60,918 nt of DNA from assembly GCA_035501735.1 (NCBI GenBank), contig DATJVR010000010.1:1-60918 (forward strand). The letters are read 5' to 3'. Below are positions 25,231-33,139 of the stretch, in pieces. The stretch comes from PNAI01 sp035501735 (lineage in GTDB: Bacteria > Pseudomonadota > Alphaproteobacteria > Rhizobiales > Xanthobacteraceae). Under the pieces are notes generated by a model. The model worked only from the letters and a program-made list of their open reading frames with translations, was not told the origin of the DNA and searched no databases. The position numbers and the translations under genes were made by a program. Within the stretch, counting starts at the first letter, position 1; the number at the start of each line of letters is the position of its first letter.

Positions 25231-25923
25231 TCAGCGACTGGCGCTGCCCTCCACGCGCAGAACGGTCGGCCAATCGGGCTCGTTTTCCGGGAGCACCCAA
25301 GGCTCCTTGCGGGCGGCCGCCAGCCACTCCTCCCAGGCCGGCAGCGTCATGACCGCCGCCATATAGGCGCGTGAAACAGGGCTGACTTCCATCGCATAAG
25401 TATGGAACCGTGCCACCACCGGCGCGTACATGGCATCGGCCGCGCCGAACGTGCCAAAAAGAAACGGCCCCCTTTCCCCGCACCGCGTGCGGCAATCTGC
25501 CCACATGGCGTCGATGCGTGCGACGTTCGCCTTCACTTCCGGCGAGGGGTCGAGCTTCTTCACCGGCCGTGACATGTTCATCGGACACTGCCGCCGCAGC
25601 GGCAAAAATCCGGCATGCATTTCGGCAGCGATCGCGCGCGCATGCGCCCGCTCATTGGGATCGGATGGCCAAAGCTCTACGCCAGGAAATTTTTCGGCAA
25701 GATATTCGAGAATCGCAATCGATTCCCAAACCTTCACCGCGCCATCGACCAGCACCGGCACCTTGCCGGCGCCCGAAAGCGGGGACACCCGCGCCTTGAA
25801 ATCGCGCGCATCGAGCGAAATCACTTCCTCGTCGAAGGCGATCCCGGCGACCTTCATGGCGATCCAGGGACGCATCGACCAGGACGAGTAGTTTTTATTG
25901 CCGATGATTAGCTTGAGCGCCAA
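25231..25923 (-). CDS. Glutathione S-transferase family protein
   Basis: About 230 residues from a TTG at 25923 that has an AAGGGGG ribosome site about 7 nt upstream. N-terminal thioredoxin-like domain (LKLIIGNKNYSSWSMRPWIAMKVAGI with the Ser/Tyr contact region; GKVPVLVDGAVKVWESIAILEYLAEKF is the cis-Pro and glutathione-binding ES motif). A helical C-terminal domain follows, with FGTFGAADAMYAPVVARFHTY. Cytoplasmic conjugation or reduction of electrophiles; substrate unknown. The family pattern NYSSWSLR-like is typical of bacterial GSTs of this length. Confidence 0.9.
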   Translation of the reverse strand: MALKLIIGNKNYSSWSMRPWIAMKVAGIAFDEEVISLDARDFKARVSPLSGAGKVPVLVDGAVKVWESIAILEYLAEKFPGVELWPSDPNERAHARAIAAEMHAGFLPLRRQCPMNMSRPVKKLDPSPEVKANVARIDAMWADCRTRCGERGPFLFGTFGAADAMYAPVVARFHTYAMEVSPVSRAYMAAVMTLPAWEEWLAAARKEPWVLPENEPDWPTVLRVEGSASR

Positions 25924-26040
25924 GCCGCACGCCCCCTTTTTATTTTGCGACAGAGTGGCAGAGCTGGAATTGCGGTCAAGGGTCGTTGCCTCTCGGCCAG
26001 CAACGGTGCAGCATGTAAAATATTCCAAGAATCACGCGCG

Positions 26041-26721
26041 ATGCCGCTATTTTCCGTCCTCGACCTCTCCGCTCTCGCCTGCTTCCTGGGTGCCTGGATC
26101 ATCTATGCGCTCGCGCTGGAAACCAGCGCCTACGGCAAGCGCGGGCTCAATGCCCAAATGAACCGCTATCGCTATCTTTGGATGGAACAGCTGCTGGCGC
26201 GCGACGTGCGCATTATCGACACGCAAATCGTCGCAGCCCTGCAAAACGGCAATGCCTTCTTCGCCTCGACCTCGCTCATTGCGGTCGGCGGTTCGCTCAC
26301 GCTTCTGCACTCGACCGACACGGTACTCAGCGTCATCGGCGCCTTGCCGTTCGGCTTTCCGACCACCGCGGCGCAATGGCAGGTCAAGACCATGGGGCTT
26401 GCCATCATCTTCGTTTACGCGTTTTTCAAGTTTGCCTGGTCGTATCGGCTGTTCAACTATGTGGCCATCATGGTGGGCGCGACGCCGCCGCCCGAGCAGA
26501 AGGACACCGCCGAAGCCAAGAGGCACATCGAACGCGCCGGCCGCCTGAGCGATGTCGCGGGTCAGCACTTCAACCGCGGTCAGCGCGCGTTTTTCTTCGC
26601 GCTCGGCTATCTCGGCTGGTTCATCAGCCCATGGGCGCTCATCGCCGCAACCATCGCCGTGGTGCTGGTGATGTGGCGTCGTCAATTTGCCTCGGATTCG
26701 CGCCGCGCGATCATCGAGTGA
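26041..26721 (+). CDS. DUF599 family membrane protein
   Basis: 226 residues from the ATG at 26041. Four predicted membrane helices: LDLSALACFLGAWIIYALAL, AFFASTSLIAVGGSLTLL, MGLAIIFVYAFFKFAWSYRLFNYVAIMVG, and SPWALIAATIAVVLVMW. The RNRYLWMEQLLARDVRIIDTQIVAALQNGNAFFASTS-like segment is the family hallmark. Function unknown; inner membrane. Convergent with the ydcF-like gene (4 nt apart), which closes the six-gene operon. Confidence 0.88.
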   Translation: MPLFSVLDLSALACFLGAWIIYALALETSAYGKRGLNAQMNRYRYLWMEQLLARDVRIIDTQIVAALQNGNAFFASTSLIAVGGSLTLLHSTDTVLSVIGALPFGFPTTAAQWQVKTMGLAIIFVYAFFKFAWSYRLFNYVAIMVGATPPPEQKDTAEAKRHIERAGRLSDVAGQHFNRGQRAFFFALGYLGWFISPWALIAATIAVVLVMWRRQFASDSRRAIIE

Positions 26722-26725
26722 TCGA

Positions 26726-27523
26726 TCAACGCGGTCCGGGAAAGAGCGCCGAGCTGCTCCCTTTCATCCAATAGGCCAAGAGTCCGATCCATTCGCGCAT
26801 GGCGGTGTCCGTGCGTCGAAATCCGTCGCCCGCCGCGTTGAAGGGAACGATCACATCGATCCAGCCGCGTGTCCGAAAATCGACCGGATAGGCTTCGACG
26901 TCGAAACCCGCCCGCCGGAACACGCCGATGGATCGCGGCATGTGATAGGCGGACGTCACCAGCAGCCAGCGCTGACCCGGCTTCGGGTCCGCGAGCTGTT
27001 TTGAAAAAATCGCATTCTCGATCGTATTGCGCGAGCGGTCCTCGGCCAAGATTCTTGCCGGATCGATGCCGAACGACTTGAACAGTTCGACCGCGAACTC
27101 CGCTTCATTGCCCTCGCGGATGATGAGGCCGCCGTTGCCGCCGGAAAAAACGATGCGCGCATGAGGATAGCGTCGCGCGAGCGTGGCGATGATCGTCACG
27201 CGCTCGGCCGATTCGTTGAGCGACACTTCCTTGCGCGTCAGCGACAATTCCGGTCCGATCGAACCGCCGAGCACCACGATGCCGTCCGGCGCGCCGCGCG
27301 TGTCGTCCCAGGGCGGAAAACGCTGCTCGAGCGGCAGGATCAAGATGTTTCCGAGCGGCGATAGTCCGACGATCGCGATCAGCAAAATACTGATGACCAG
27401 GAGTTTTCTGCCGAAGCGTGCGAAACGCGTCGGCAGCAGCGCTGCGCCGAGCAGAGCAAGTGTGACGAGGACATTCGAAGGAAGCGCAAAGAAACCGATG
27501 ATCTTTGAAAGGGGAAAAAACAT
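26726..27523 (-). CDS. YdcF/ElyC-like DUF218 protein
   Basis: 265 residues. Two N-terminal membrane helices (IGFFALPSNVLVTLALLGAALL; LLVISILLIAIVGLSPLGN), then the DUF218 domain: DGIVVLGGSIGPELSL, RIVFSGGNGGLIIREGNEAEFAVELF, LAEDRSRNTIENAIF, LLVTSAYHMPRSIGVFRRAGFDVEAYPVDF. ElyC and SanA relatives act in envelope polysaccharide and lipid-carrier homeostasis. Last gene of the six-gene minus-strand operon, 12 nt after the RraA-like gene. Confidence 0.9.
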   Translation of the reverse strand: MFFPLSKIIGFFALPSNVLVTLALLGAALLPTRFARFGRKLLVISILLIAIVGLSPLGNILILPLEQRFPPWDDTRGAPDGIVVLGGSIGPELSLTRKEVSLNESAERVTIIATLARRYPHARIVFSGGNGGLIIREGNEAEFAVELFKSFGIDPARILAEDRSRNTIENAIFSKQLADPKPGQRWLLVTSAYHMPRSIGVFRRAGFDVEAYPVDFRTRGWIDVIVPFNAAGDGFRRTDTAMREWIGLLAYWMKGSSSALFPGPR

Positions 27524-27535
27524 GCGCGCGGGCGC

Positions 27536-28237
27536 CTATCGTCCGCCTCTGTCTTTCCACGCCTGATAGCGCGCCTTGGCTTCCTCGTTCGGGGGGTAGA
27601 GGCCGGGCAGCTTCACGCCCTTCTCGACTTCGCTCACCACCCAGGTTTCGTAGCGTTCGTGCTCCTCGCCTTCCTTGGCGACGAAGTCGAGCAGGTCCTT
27701 TGGTATGAGCACCGCGCCGTCGTCGTCGGCCACGATGATGTCGTCCGGGAACACCGCAACTCCACCGCAACCGATCGGCTCCTGCCAATTCACGAACGTG
27801 AGTCCGTTGACCGAGGCTGGCGCAGCGACCCCCGCGCACCAGGTCGGCAGTTGGGTCTTCAACACGCCCGCCTTGTCGCGCACCGCCCCGTCGGTGACCA
27901 GCGCGGTCACGCCACGCCGCTTCATGCGCTCGATGAGGATGTCGCCGAAGATTCCGGCAGTGGTGATGCCCATCGCGTCGGCGACCGCGATGCAGCCTTC
28001 CGGCATCGCTTCGATGGCGCCGCGTGTGGAGATCGGCTTGGCCCAGCTTTCCGGCGTCGCAAGATCTTCGCGCGCGGGTACGAAGCGCAGCGTGAATGCC
28101 GGCCCGACCAGGCGCTGACCGCCGGGCACCAACGGCTTCGGCCCGTTCATCCAGCAGCGCCGGATGCCTTTTTTCAGCAGCATGGTGGTGATGGTGGCGG
28201 TGGTGACGTGACGCAGCACGTCGAACGCGGCGCTCAT
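27536..28237 (-). CDS. RraA-like / HMG-CHA aldolase superfamily protein
   Basis: 233 residues from the ATG at 28237, which has GGGGAG 5 nt upstream. Family features: TATITTMLLKKGI opening, GPAFTLRFVPAREDL, DAMGITTAGIFGDILIERMKRRGVTALVTDGAVRDKAGV with the R-D pair used in the aldolase active site, and PDDIIVADDDGAVLIP. Members include RNase E inhibitor RraA and 4-hydroxy-4-methyl-2-oxoglutarate aldolases. The extra C-terminal tail (YETWVVSEVEKGVKLPGLYPPNEEAKARY) fits the aldolase-like branch. Likely a metal-dependent lyase of a keto acid; the substrate is not known. Confidence 0.85.
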   Translation of the reverse strand: MSAAFDVLRHVTTATITTMLLKKGIRRCWMNGPKPLVPGGQRLVGPAFTLRFVPAREDLATPESWAKPISTRGAIEAMPEGCIAVADAMGITTAGIFGDILIERMKRRGVTALVTDGAVRDKAGVLKTQLPTWCAGVAAPASVNGLTFVNWQEPIGCGGVAVFPDDIIVADDDGAVLIPKDLLDFVAKEGEEHERYETWVVSEVEKGVKLPGLYPPNEEAKARYQAWKDRGGR

Positions 28238-28249
28238 GAGACTCCCCAA

Positions 28250-28813
28250 TCAGCCTGGCATCATTCCCAGCCGCTTGTCGCGTCGGCGCAGGTAATGCAC
28301 GAACGGGATCGACAGCAACACCATCCAGGCCTTGCCGATGACCTGGCCCGGTAGAAATTCCAGCGAACCGAATGCAAGCCACAGAAACACGATGGAATCG
28401 ACCACGAGTCCCACCAGGCTCGACGCCACCACAGCCGCGACCAGCCCGCGCCGCGCCAGCGGCGTATAGACCGCAAGATCGGCGAATTCGGACAGAAGAA
28501 ACGCAACCCCCGAGGCCACGACCAGCGAGGGCGGCGCAAGCAGCGTGGAAATCAATGCGCCGATCAACACCGCGAAGACTGAAAATCGAATGCCGAGCCG
28601 CCGTTGCACCAGATCGCGCAGGACCAGCGCCACGCCGATCATCAGCACGCCCGATGGCGCTATCACGCCGGGCGCGACCGGAATGAGGCACGGCCCGTGA
28701 GGCGCGCAAAAGAGGCCCACGTTACCGATCAGCCAGTTCGCTGCCGGAATGGTCAGCGCGAACGCAATCAGGAACCCGATGCCTTCGATCCAGCGCCGTT
28801 GCTCAATGCTCAT
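28250..28813 (-). CDS. VUT/YhhQ-family queuosine-precursor transporter
   Basis: 187 residues from the ATG at 28813. Six predicted membrane helices (GFLIAFALTIPAANWLIG; GVIAPSGVLMIGVALVLRDLVQRRLG; FSVFAVLIGALISTLLAP; LVVASGVAFLLSEFADLAVYTPL; LVAAVVASSLVGLVVDSIVFLWLAFG; AWMVLLSIPFVHYL). The SGVLMIGVALVLRDLVQRRLG and SEFADLAVYTPLARRG segments are the family marks. YhhQ takes up preQ0/preQ1. Its ATG overlaps the queC stop by 4 nt (ATGA), so uptake and synthesis of the 7-deazaguanine precursor are co-expressed. Confidence 0.88.
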   Translation of the reverse strand: MSIEQRRWIEGIGFLIAFALTIPAANWLIGNVGLFCAPHGPCLIPVAPGVIAPSGVLMIGVALVLRDLVQRRLGIRFSVFAVLIGALISTLLAPPSLVVASGVAFLLSEFADLAVYTPLARRGLVAAVVASSLVGLVVDSIVFLWLAFGSLEFLPGQVIGKAWMVLLSIPFVHYLRRRDKRLGMMPG

Positions 28814-29520
28814 CCCGTCCCTTTCGTGAATTTTGCAAACCCGTCCGCGCGCAGCCGGCAGGCCGGGCAGTCGCCGCAACCGTAGCCCCAAGCATGCCAC
28901 TGCGAACGGTCGCCCCGGTAGCAGCTATGGGTCTCCTCGATTACCAAATCAAGCAGTTGCTGACCCCCGATGTCCTTGGCGAGCGCGAACGTGCCGGCCT
29001 TGTCGATCCACATCAACGGCGTGTGGACGACGAACCGTCGGTCCATGCCGAGCGTCAGCGCGAGCTGCATCGCCTTGATCGTGTCGTCGCGGCAATCGGG
29101 ATAACCCGAATAATCGGTCTCGCACATGCCGGCCACAAGATGCTTGGCGCCCCGCCGATAGGCCACCGCGCCGGCGAAGGTCAGAAATATCAGATTGCGG
29201 CCGGGCACGAATGTCGTCGGCAGGCCGCCCTGCCCCATTTCGATTTTCATGTCCCGCGTCAACGCGGTTTCCGAAATGGCGGCGAGTGCATCGAGCTTGA
29301 TCAGGTGATCCTCGCCTAGCCGGGCGGTCCATGCGCTGCGCAGCGACGCAAGCTTTTGCCGCAGCTTCGGCCGCACGGCGAGCTCCACCGCATGCCGCTG
29401 GCCGTAATCGAACCCTATGGTTTCGACGCGCCCGAACCGTTCCAGGGCCCAGGCAACGCACGTGGTCGAGTCCTGCCCGCCGGAGAACAGGACGAGCGCG
29501 GTCTCTTCCTTCAATCCCAT
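28810..29520 (-). CDS. queC: 7-cyano-7-deazaguanine (preQ0) synthase
   Basis: 236 residues from the ATG at 29520. Turns 7-carboxy-7-deazaguanine into preQ0 with ATP and ammonia. N-terminal PP-loop LFSGGQDSTTC, then FDYGQRHAVELAV, LPTTFVPGRNLIFLTFAG, and the C-terminal zinc cysteines (SCYRGD, then GCGDCPACRLRADGF). Complete and of normal length. The start overlaps the end of an aldo-keto reductase gene by 10 nt. No queD, queE or queF gene lies nearby, so the rest of the pathway must be elsewhere, or the product is passed on with the adjacent transporter. Confidence 0.94.
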   Translation of the reverse strand: MGLKEETALVLFSGGQDSTTCVAWALERFGRVETIGFDYGQRHAVELAVRPKLRQKLASLRSAWTARLGEDHLIKLDALAAISETALTRDMKIEMGQGGLPTTFVPGRNLIFLTFAGAVAYRRGAKHLVAGMCETDYSGYPDCRDDTIKAMQLALTLGMDRRFVVHTPLMWIDKAGTFALAKDIGGQQLLDLVIEETHSCYRGDRSQWHAWGYGCGDCPACRLRADGFAKFTKGTG

Positions 29521-30341
29521 TGCGGCGATCCCGACCAATCGACGATGCGACCGCGCGGATCGGCCAGCGCCGCAATCTGCTGCATCTCGGCCGCGGACAG
29601 CTTGAAATCGAAGATGGCAAAATTCTCTTTCAGGCGCTCCGATTTGCTCGTGCGCGGAATGACCACGATGTTCTGCTGCACCAACCAGCGCAGGCACACC
29701 TGCACCGCACTCTTGCCATGCGCCTTGCCGATGCGCGCGAGCAATGCGTCACCCCTGGCCGAGCCGCGCGCGATCGGGCTATAGGCCACGACCGCCATGC
29801 CTTGCTTGCGGCATTCCTCGATCACTTTCGACTGGTCGAGAAACGGATGACATTCGATCTGATTGCAGACCAGCGGTTCGGTCGAAAGTTTTTTGGCTTC
29901 CAGCATCAGCTCAACCGTAAAATTCGACACGCCGACATGCCGCGCAAATCCCTCGCGTTTCATTTTGCATAGGGCGCCGATGGTCTCGCTGAGCGGAATG
30001 CGCGGGTTGGGCCAATGAATCAGCAGCAAGTCCACTGCTTCAAGCTTCAGGTTTGCAAGGCTGGCCTTGGTCGAACGTTCGAAATCGCGCGCCGCGAGAT
30101 CGCTCTGCCAGACTTTCGTGGTGATGAAGACTTCGTCACGCTTGATGCCCGAGGCGCGCAATCCCTCGCCGACGGCGCGTTCGTTGTCGTACATCGCCGC
30201 GGTGTCGATATGGCGATAGCCGATCCTCAACGCCTCCTCGACCATGCGCGCGCACACGCGTCCACGCAAATCCCATGTACCAAGGCCGATGAGCGGAATC
30301 CTCGCCCCGTTGGCCTCGATCACCGGTCCGGCTTTTTGCAT
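29511..30341 (-). CDS. Aldo-keto reductase (DkgA/DkgB-like), copy 2
   Basis: About 276 residues from the ATG at 30341 (the frame opens further to 30368). Cytoplasmic NADPH-dependent reductase. The catalytic tetrad is recognisable: Asp and Tyr in HIDTAAMYDNE, Lys in ITTKVW, His in LLIHWP. Later family marks are GVSNFTVELML, CNQIECHPFLDQ, AYSPIARG and the cofactor segment IVVIPRTSKSERLKENFAIF. Lies 4 nt after its paralogue and overlaps queC. The pair arose by tandem duplication; substrates unknown. Confidence 0.92.
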   Translation of the reverse strand: MQKAGPVIEANGARIPLIGLGTWDLRGRVCARMVEEALRIGYRHIDTAAMYDNERAVGEGLRASGIKRDEVFITTKVWQSDLAARDFERSTKASLANLKLEAVDLLLIHWPNPRIPLSETIGALCKMKREGFARHVGVSNFTVELMLEAKKLSTEPLVCNQIECHPFLDQSKVIEECRKQGMAVVAYSPIARGSARGDALLARIGKAHGKSAVQVCLRWLVQQNIVVIPRTSKSERLKENFAIFDFKLSAAEMQQIAALADPRGRIVDWSGSPQWD

Positions 30342-30345
30342 GCCA

Positions 30346-31167
30346 TCAGTTATCCCATTTCGGCGCATGCGGCGGATTCACCACGCGCAAGTTGGTTGCG
30401 TTGAGTTTCTTCAGCTCGGCCATCTCGGCGGCGGACAATGTCCAATCGAACACATCCATATTTTCCTTCAGATGCTGGAGATTCGACGTACGCGGGATCG
30501 GAATCATGCCCTGCTGCGTGAGATACCGCAGCGACACCTGCGCCGCGCTCTTGCCATGTGCCTTGCCGATACGTTCGAGCACTTCGTTGCCGGGCACCTT
30601 GCCGCGCGCAATCGGCACATAGGCCACCACCGCCATCCGGTGCTTCTTGCAGGCAGCGAGCACCTTGTCCTGGTTGATGAAAGGATGCACTTCGATCTGA
30701 TTGCACACCAGCGGCTCGCCGGTCACTGACCAGGCTTCGTCGAGCGTCGCGGTGGTGAAATTGGCAACGCCCACGTGCTTGGTCTTGCCGTCACGCTTGG
30801 CCTTGCAAAGCGCGCCGATGCTCGTTTTCAGCGGGATGTCCGGATTGTTCCAGTGGATCAAAAGTAGATCCACATAGGGCAGCTTGAGATTGACGAGGCT
30901 CTGATCGATGACGCGCTGGAAATCGTCCGGCATCAGGTCGTTCTGGCGGACCTTGGTACAGATGAACACGTCCTCGCGGTGAATGCCGGAAGCGCGCAAC
31001 CCCTCGCCGTTCTCCCGTTCATTGCCGTAGGAAGCGGCCGTATCGAGATGCCGGTAGCCCATGCGCAGCGCCGCGGAGATCGTGTCAATCGCGACCGCGT
31101 CCTTGAGTGTCATGGTTCCAAGACCAATTGTGGGGATACGAGCGCCGTGGGCTTCGACGACGGGCAT
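30346..31167 (-). CDS. Aldo-keto reductase (DkgA/DkgB-like), copy 1
   Basis: About 273 residues from the ATG at 31167, with AGGAGA 5 nt upstream. Tetrad: Asp and Tyr in HLDTAASYGNE, Lys in ICTKVR, His in LLIHWN. Cofactor segment MIPIPRTSNLQHLKENMDVF. It matches copy 2 closely along its length. First gene of a six-gene run in which neighbours are separated by at most 12 nt or overlap: AKR, AKR, queC, YhhQ-like, RraA-like, YdcF-like. The promoter should lie in 31168-31461. Confidence 0.92.
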   Translation of the reverse strand: MPVVEAHGARIPTIGLGTMTLKDAVAIDTISAALRMGYRHLDTAASYGNERENGEGLRASGIHREDVFICTKVRQNDLMPDDFQRVIDQSLVNLKLPYVDLLLIHWNNPDIPLKTSIGALCKAKRDGKTKHVGVANFTTATLDEAWSVTGEPLVCNQIEVHPFINQDKVLAACKKHRMAVVAYVPIARGKVPGNEVLERIGKAHGKSAAQVSLRYLTQQGMIPIPRTSNLQHLKENMDVFDWTLSAAEMAELKKLNATNLRVVNPPHAPKWDN

Positions 31168-31426
31168 GGACTTCTCCTCAACGACAGATGGGGCGGGTGA
31201 AAGGGGCGACAGAATGCCGTGCGATGCCACAGAATCCAACCCGCCTGCGGTCGAAAGGCCGGGACCCGTTTGGGCCGGCAACGCGCAATCGTCGCCTTCG
31301 GCACCGGCGCTAGATTAGACGTATTGTGATCTGCGACGACTTTTTCGCCATTTAATTTCCTCGATGCGGTTCCTAATATAGCCCCGCGTTCGACCGGAAT
31401 CTGTCGTTTGATCAATAGCTTCTGAG

Positions 31427-31440
31427 GGATTCCGGAATCC
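31427..31440. promoter_or_regulatory. Perfect 14-bp palindrome upstream of the iron-uptake genes
   Basis: GGATTCCGGAATCC is fully symmetrical and ends 21 nt before the cupredoxin start. It does not look like a Fur, Irr or RirA box, but its position suits an operator or a message hairpin. No regulator gene is adjacent except the XRE-type gene 1 kb downstream on the opposite strand. Confidence 0.5.
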
Positions 31441-31461
31441 AGTTGAGAGCAAAACGAACAC

Positions 31462-31812
31462 ATGCGCGCCTTGCTACTTTCATTTGGACTTCTGCTGGCG
31501 GCAATACCCGGGTCGATGGAGCGCGCGCGGGCCGAGGCCGCACCGGGCGATCAGCCGATCACGCTCACGATCCGCAACCATCGTTTCGAGCCCTCCGAAA
31601 TCCGCATCCCCGCCAACAAGCGCGTGATGATTACCATCATCAACGACGACACGACGCCGGAAGAATTCGACAGCACCGCGTTAAAGGTCGAAAAGGTCGT
31701 ACCCGGTAAATCCAAGGGAACGATCCGGATCGGGCCGCTCAAACCCGGTCGATATCCGTTCATTGGCGAGTTCAACGAGGCCACCGCCAAAGGCGTCGTG
31801 ATCGCGGAATAG
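31462..31812 (+). CDS. Periplasmic cupredoxin-like protein of an FTR1 iron system
   Basis: 116 residues: signal peptide (LLLSFGLLLAAIPGSMERARA), then a single small beta-barrel (ITLTIRNHRFEPSEIRIPANKRVMITIINDD ... EEFDSTALKVEKVVPGKSKGTIRIGPLKPGRYPFIGEF). The usual type 1 copper ligands (Cys and paired His/Met) are not present; the EEFDS stretch replaces them, as in cupredoxin-like partners of iron permeases. Its stop lies 2 nt before the FTR1 start. Likely role: oxidise or bind iron in the periplasm and hand it to the permease. Confidence 0.88.
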   Translation: MRALLLSFGLLLAAIPGSMERARAEAAPGDQPITLTIRNHRFEPSEIRIPANKRVMITIINDDTTPEEFDSTALKVEKVVPGKSKGTIRIGPLKPGRYPFIGEFNEATAKGVVIAE

Positions 31813-31814
31813 TC

Positions 31815-32642
31815 ATGCTCGGTGCACTCCTCATCGTATTCCGCGAAGTCATCGAGGCCGGCTTGATCGTCGGTATCGTGCTGGCGGCATCCCACGGCAT
31901 CCCCGGCAGCAAACGCTGGATTGCGATCGGTGTTGCGGGCGGCATTGCTGGCGCCGCGCTGGTGGCGCTATTTGCCGGCGCGATTTCCGATGCCTTTGCC
32001 GGCGCCGGCCAGGAAGTGTTCAACGCCAGCGTGCTCGGTCTCGCGGTCGTCATGCTCACCTGGCACAACGTCTGGATGGCCCGTCACAGCCGCGAGATCG
32101 TCGTCGAATTGAAGAGCGTCGGCGAGGCCGTGACCACCGGCCAGCGCCCGCTCGCCGCCCTGGGCGTTGTTGTTGGGCTCGCCGTGTTGCGCGAAGGCTC
32201 CGAGATCGTGCTGTTCCTCTATGGCGTCATCGCCGCGGGAACCTCCGGCGCATCGGTGTTCATCGGCGGAATATGCGGAGTGCTGCTGGGCGCGGCCTTT
32301 TCCGCGCTGACCTATTTCGGCCTGCTCGCCATCCCGATGCGGCATATTTTCTCGGTGACCACAGCGTTGATCGCCCTGCTTGCGGCCGGAATGTCCGCCC
32401 AGGCCGTGCAATTCCTCGACTCGGCCGGGCTTGTGACGGTGCTCGGCAATCAGCTGTGGGACACCTCCGGCGTCCTGTCGCAAGACAGCCTGCTCGGCCG
32501 CATGCTGCATACCTTGATCGGCTACAATGATCGGCCAACGCAGTTGCAGCTTGTCGCTTACGTTTCGACCATCGTGGTCATGATCGCGCTCATGCGGCTC
32601 GTCCGGCCAGCGGAACGGCCGCCCGTTACGGCGCAGATTTGA
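31815..32642 (+). CDS. FTR1-family iron permease
   Basis: 275 residues, seven or so membrane helices. Both iron-path R-E-x-x-E motifs are present: FREVIEAGLIVG at the N-terminus and LREGSEIVLFLYG in the fourth helix region. Late marks are NQLWDTSGVLSQDSLLGRMLHTLIGYNDRPTQLQ. High-affinity ferric (after ferrous oxidation) uptake across the inner membrane. Downstream partner of the cupredoxin-like gene; there is no P19/FtrA-like or ferredoxin-like FtrD gene beside it, so this is a minimal two-gene arrangement. Confidence 0.94.
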   Translation: MLGALLIVFREVIEAGLIVGIVLAASHGIPGSKRWIAIGVAGGIAGAALVALFAGAISDAFAGAGQEVFNASVLGLAVVMLTWHNVWMARHSREIVVELKSVGEAVTTGQRPLAALGVVVGLAVLREGSEIVLFLYGVIAAGTSGASVFIGGICGVLLGAAFSALTYFGLLAIPMRHIFSVTTALIALLAAGMSAQAVQFLDSAGLVTVLGNQLWDTSGVLSQDSLLGRMLHTLIGYNDRPTQLQLVAYVSTIVVMIALMRLVRPAERPPVTAQI

Positions 32643-32648
32643 ATTAGC

Positions 32649-32993
32649 TCAGCGCTGCCGCAGCACATCAAAGGCGACGTCGGGCGCCTGCTCGATCAGC
32701 TTGAGCAAGGCCCGTGCCGGCCCGCGCGGCGAACGTTTGCCCTGCTCCCAGTTGCGCACCGTCTCGATCGGCACGCCGATGCGGCTGGCGAATTCCGCCT
32801 GCGTGAGCCTGACATTGGCGCGGATGCGGCGCGCATAACCGGCGAGATCGCGCTCGCCCGGGGCCAGAGGCGCAAGCGAGGGTGCTTCGACCTTGCGCTT
32901 CTCATCGGCCACCCCTGGCGGAAGCGGCCGCTCGCTGCCGTCCGCCAGAATCTCCACCAGCCGCCCATCCGCCTTCAATCGCACCCGCATCAT
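32649..32993 (-). CDS. Helix-turn-helix (XRE type) DNA-binding protein
   Basis: About 114 residues from an ATG at 32993 (next residue is also Met). N-terminal strand region (MMRVRLKADGRLVEILADGSERPL), then an XRE helix-turn-helix (YARRIRANVRLTQAEFASRIGVPIETVRNWEQGKRSPRGPARALLKLIE). The type is that of HigA/MqsA-like antitoxin regulators, but no toxin gene adjoins it. A stand-alone regulator seems likely. Convergent with the iron permease (6 nt apart). Confidence 0.88.
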   Translation of the reverse strand: MMRVRLKADGRLVEILADGSERPLPPGVADEKRKVEAPSLAPLAPGERDLAGYARRIRANVRLTQAEFASRIGVPIETVRNWEQGKRSPRGPARALLKLIEQAPDVAFDVLRQR

Positions 32994-33139
32994 CGCGATC
33001 CCCCGTCGTTCAGGGGCCCACTGATGCGCTCCTTTGGTTGACGATTGGTAAACATTTTCGACCGGCAGCCATTGAACGATTCGGTCAACGGCCCACTCAG
33101 CCAATGCCCGAGTGGTTCAATGACCGAGCCCGCCTCGAT

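Noticed and set aside
27105..28709. 534-codon minus-strand frame across ydcF-like, RraA-like and YhhQ-like genes
   Set aside because: Out of frame with three recognisable proteins and very Arg/Gly-rich.
32649..32993. Antitoxin of a toxin-antitoxin pair
   Set aside because: The DNA-binding domain is antitoxin-like, but no toxin-sized gene lies on either side; left as a stand-alone regulator.
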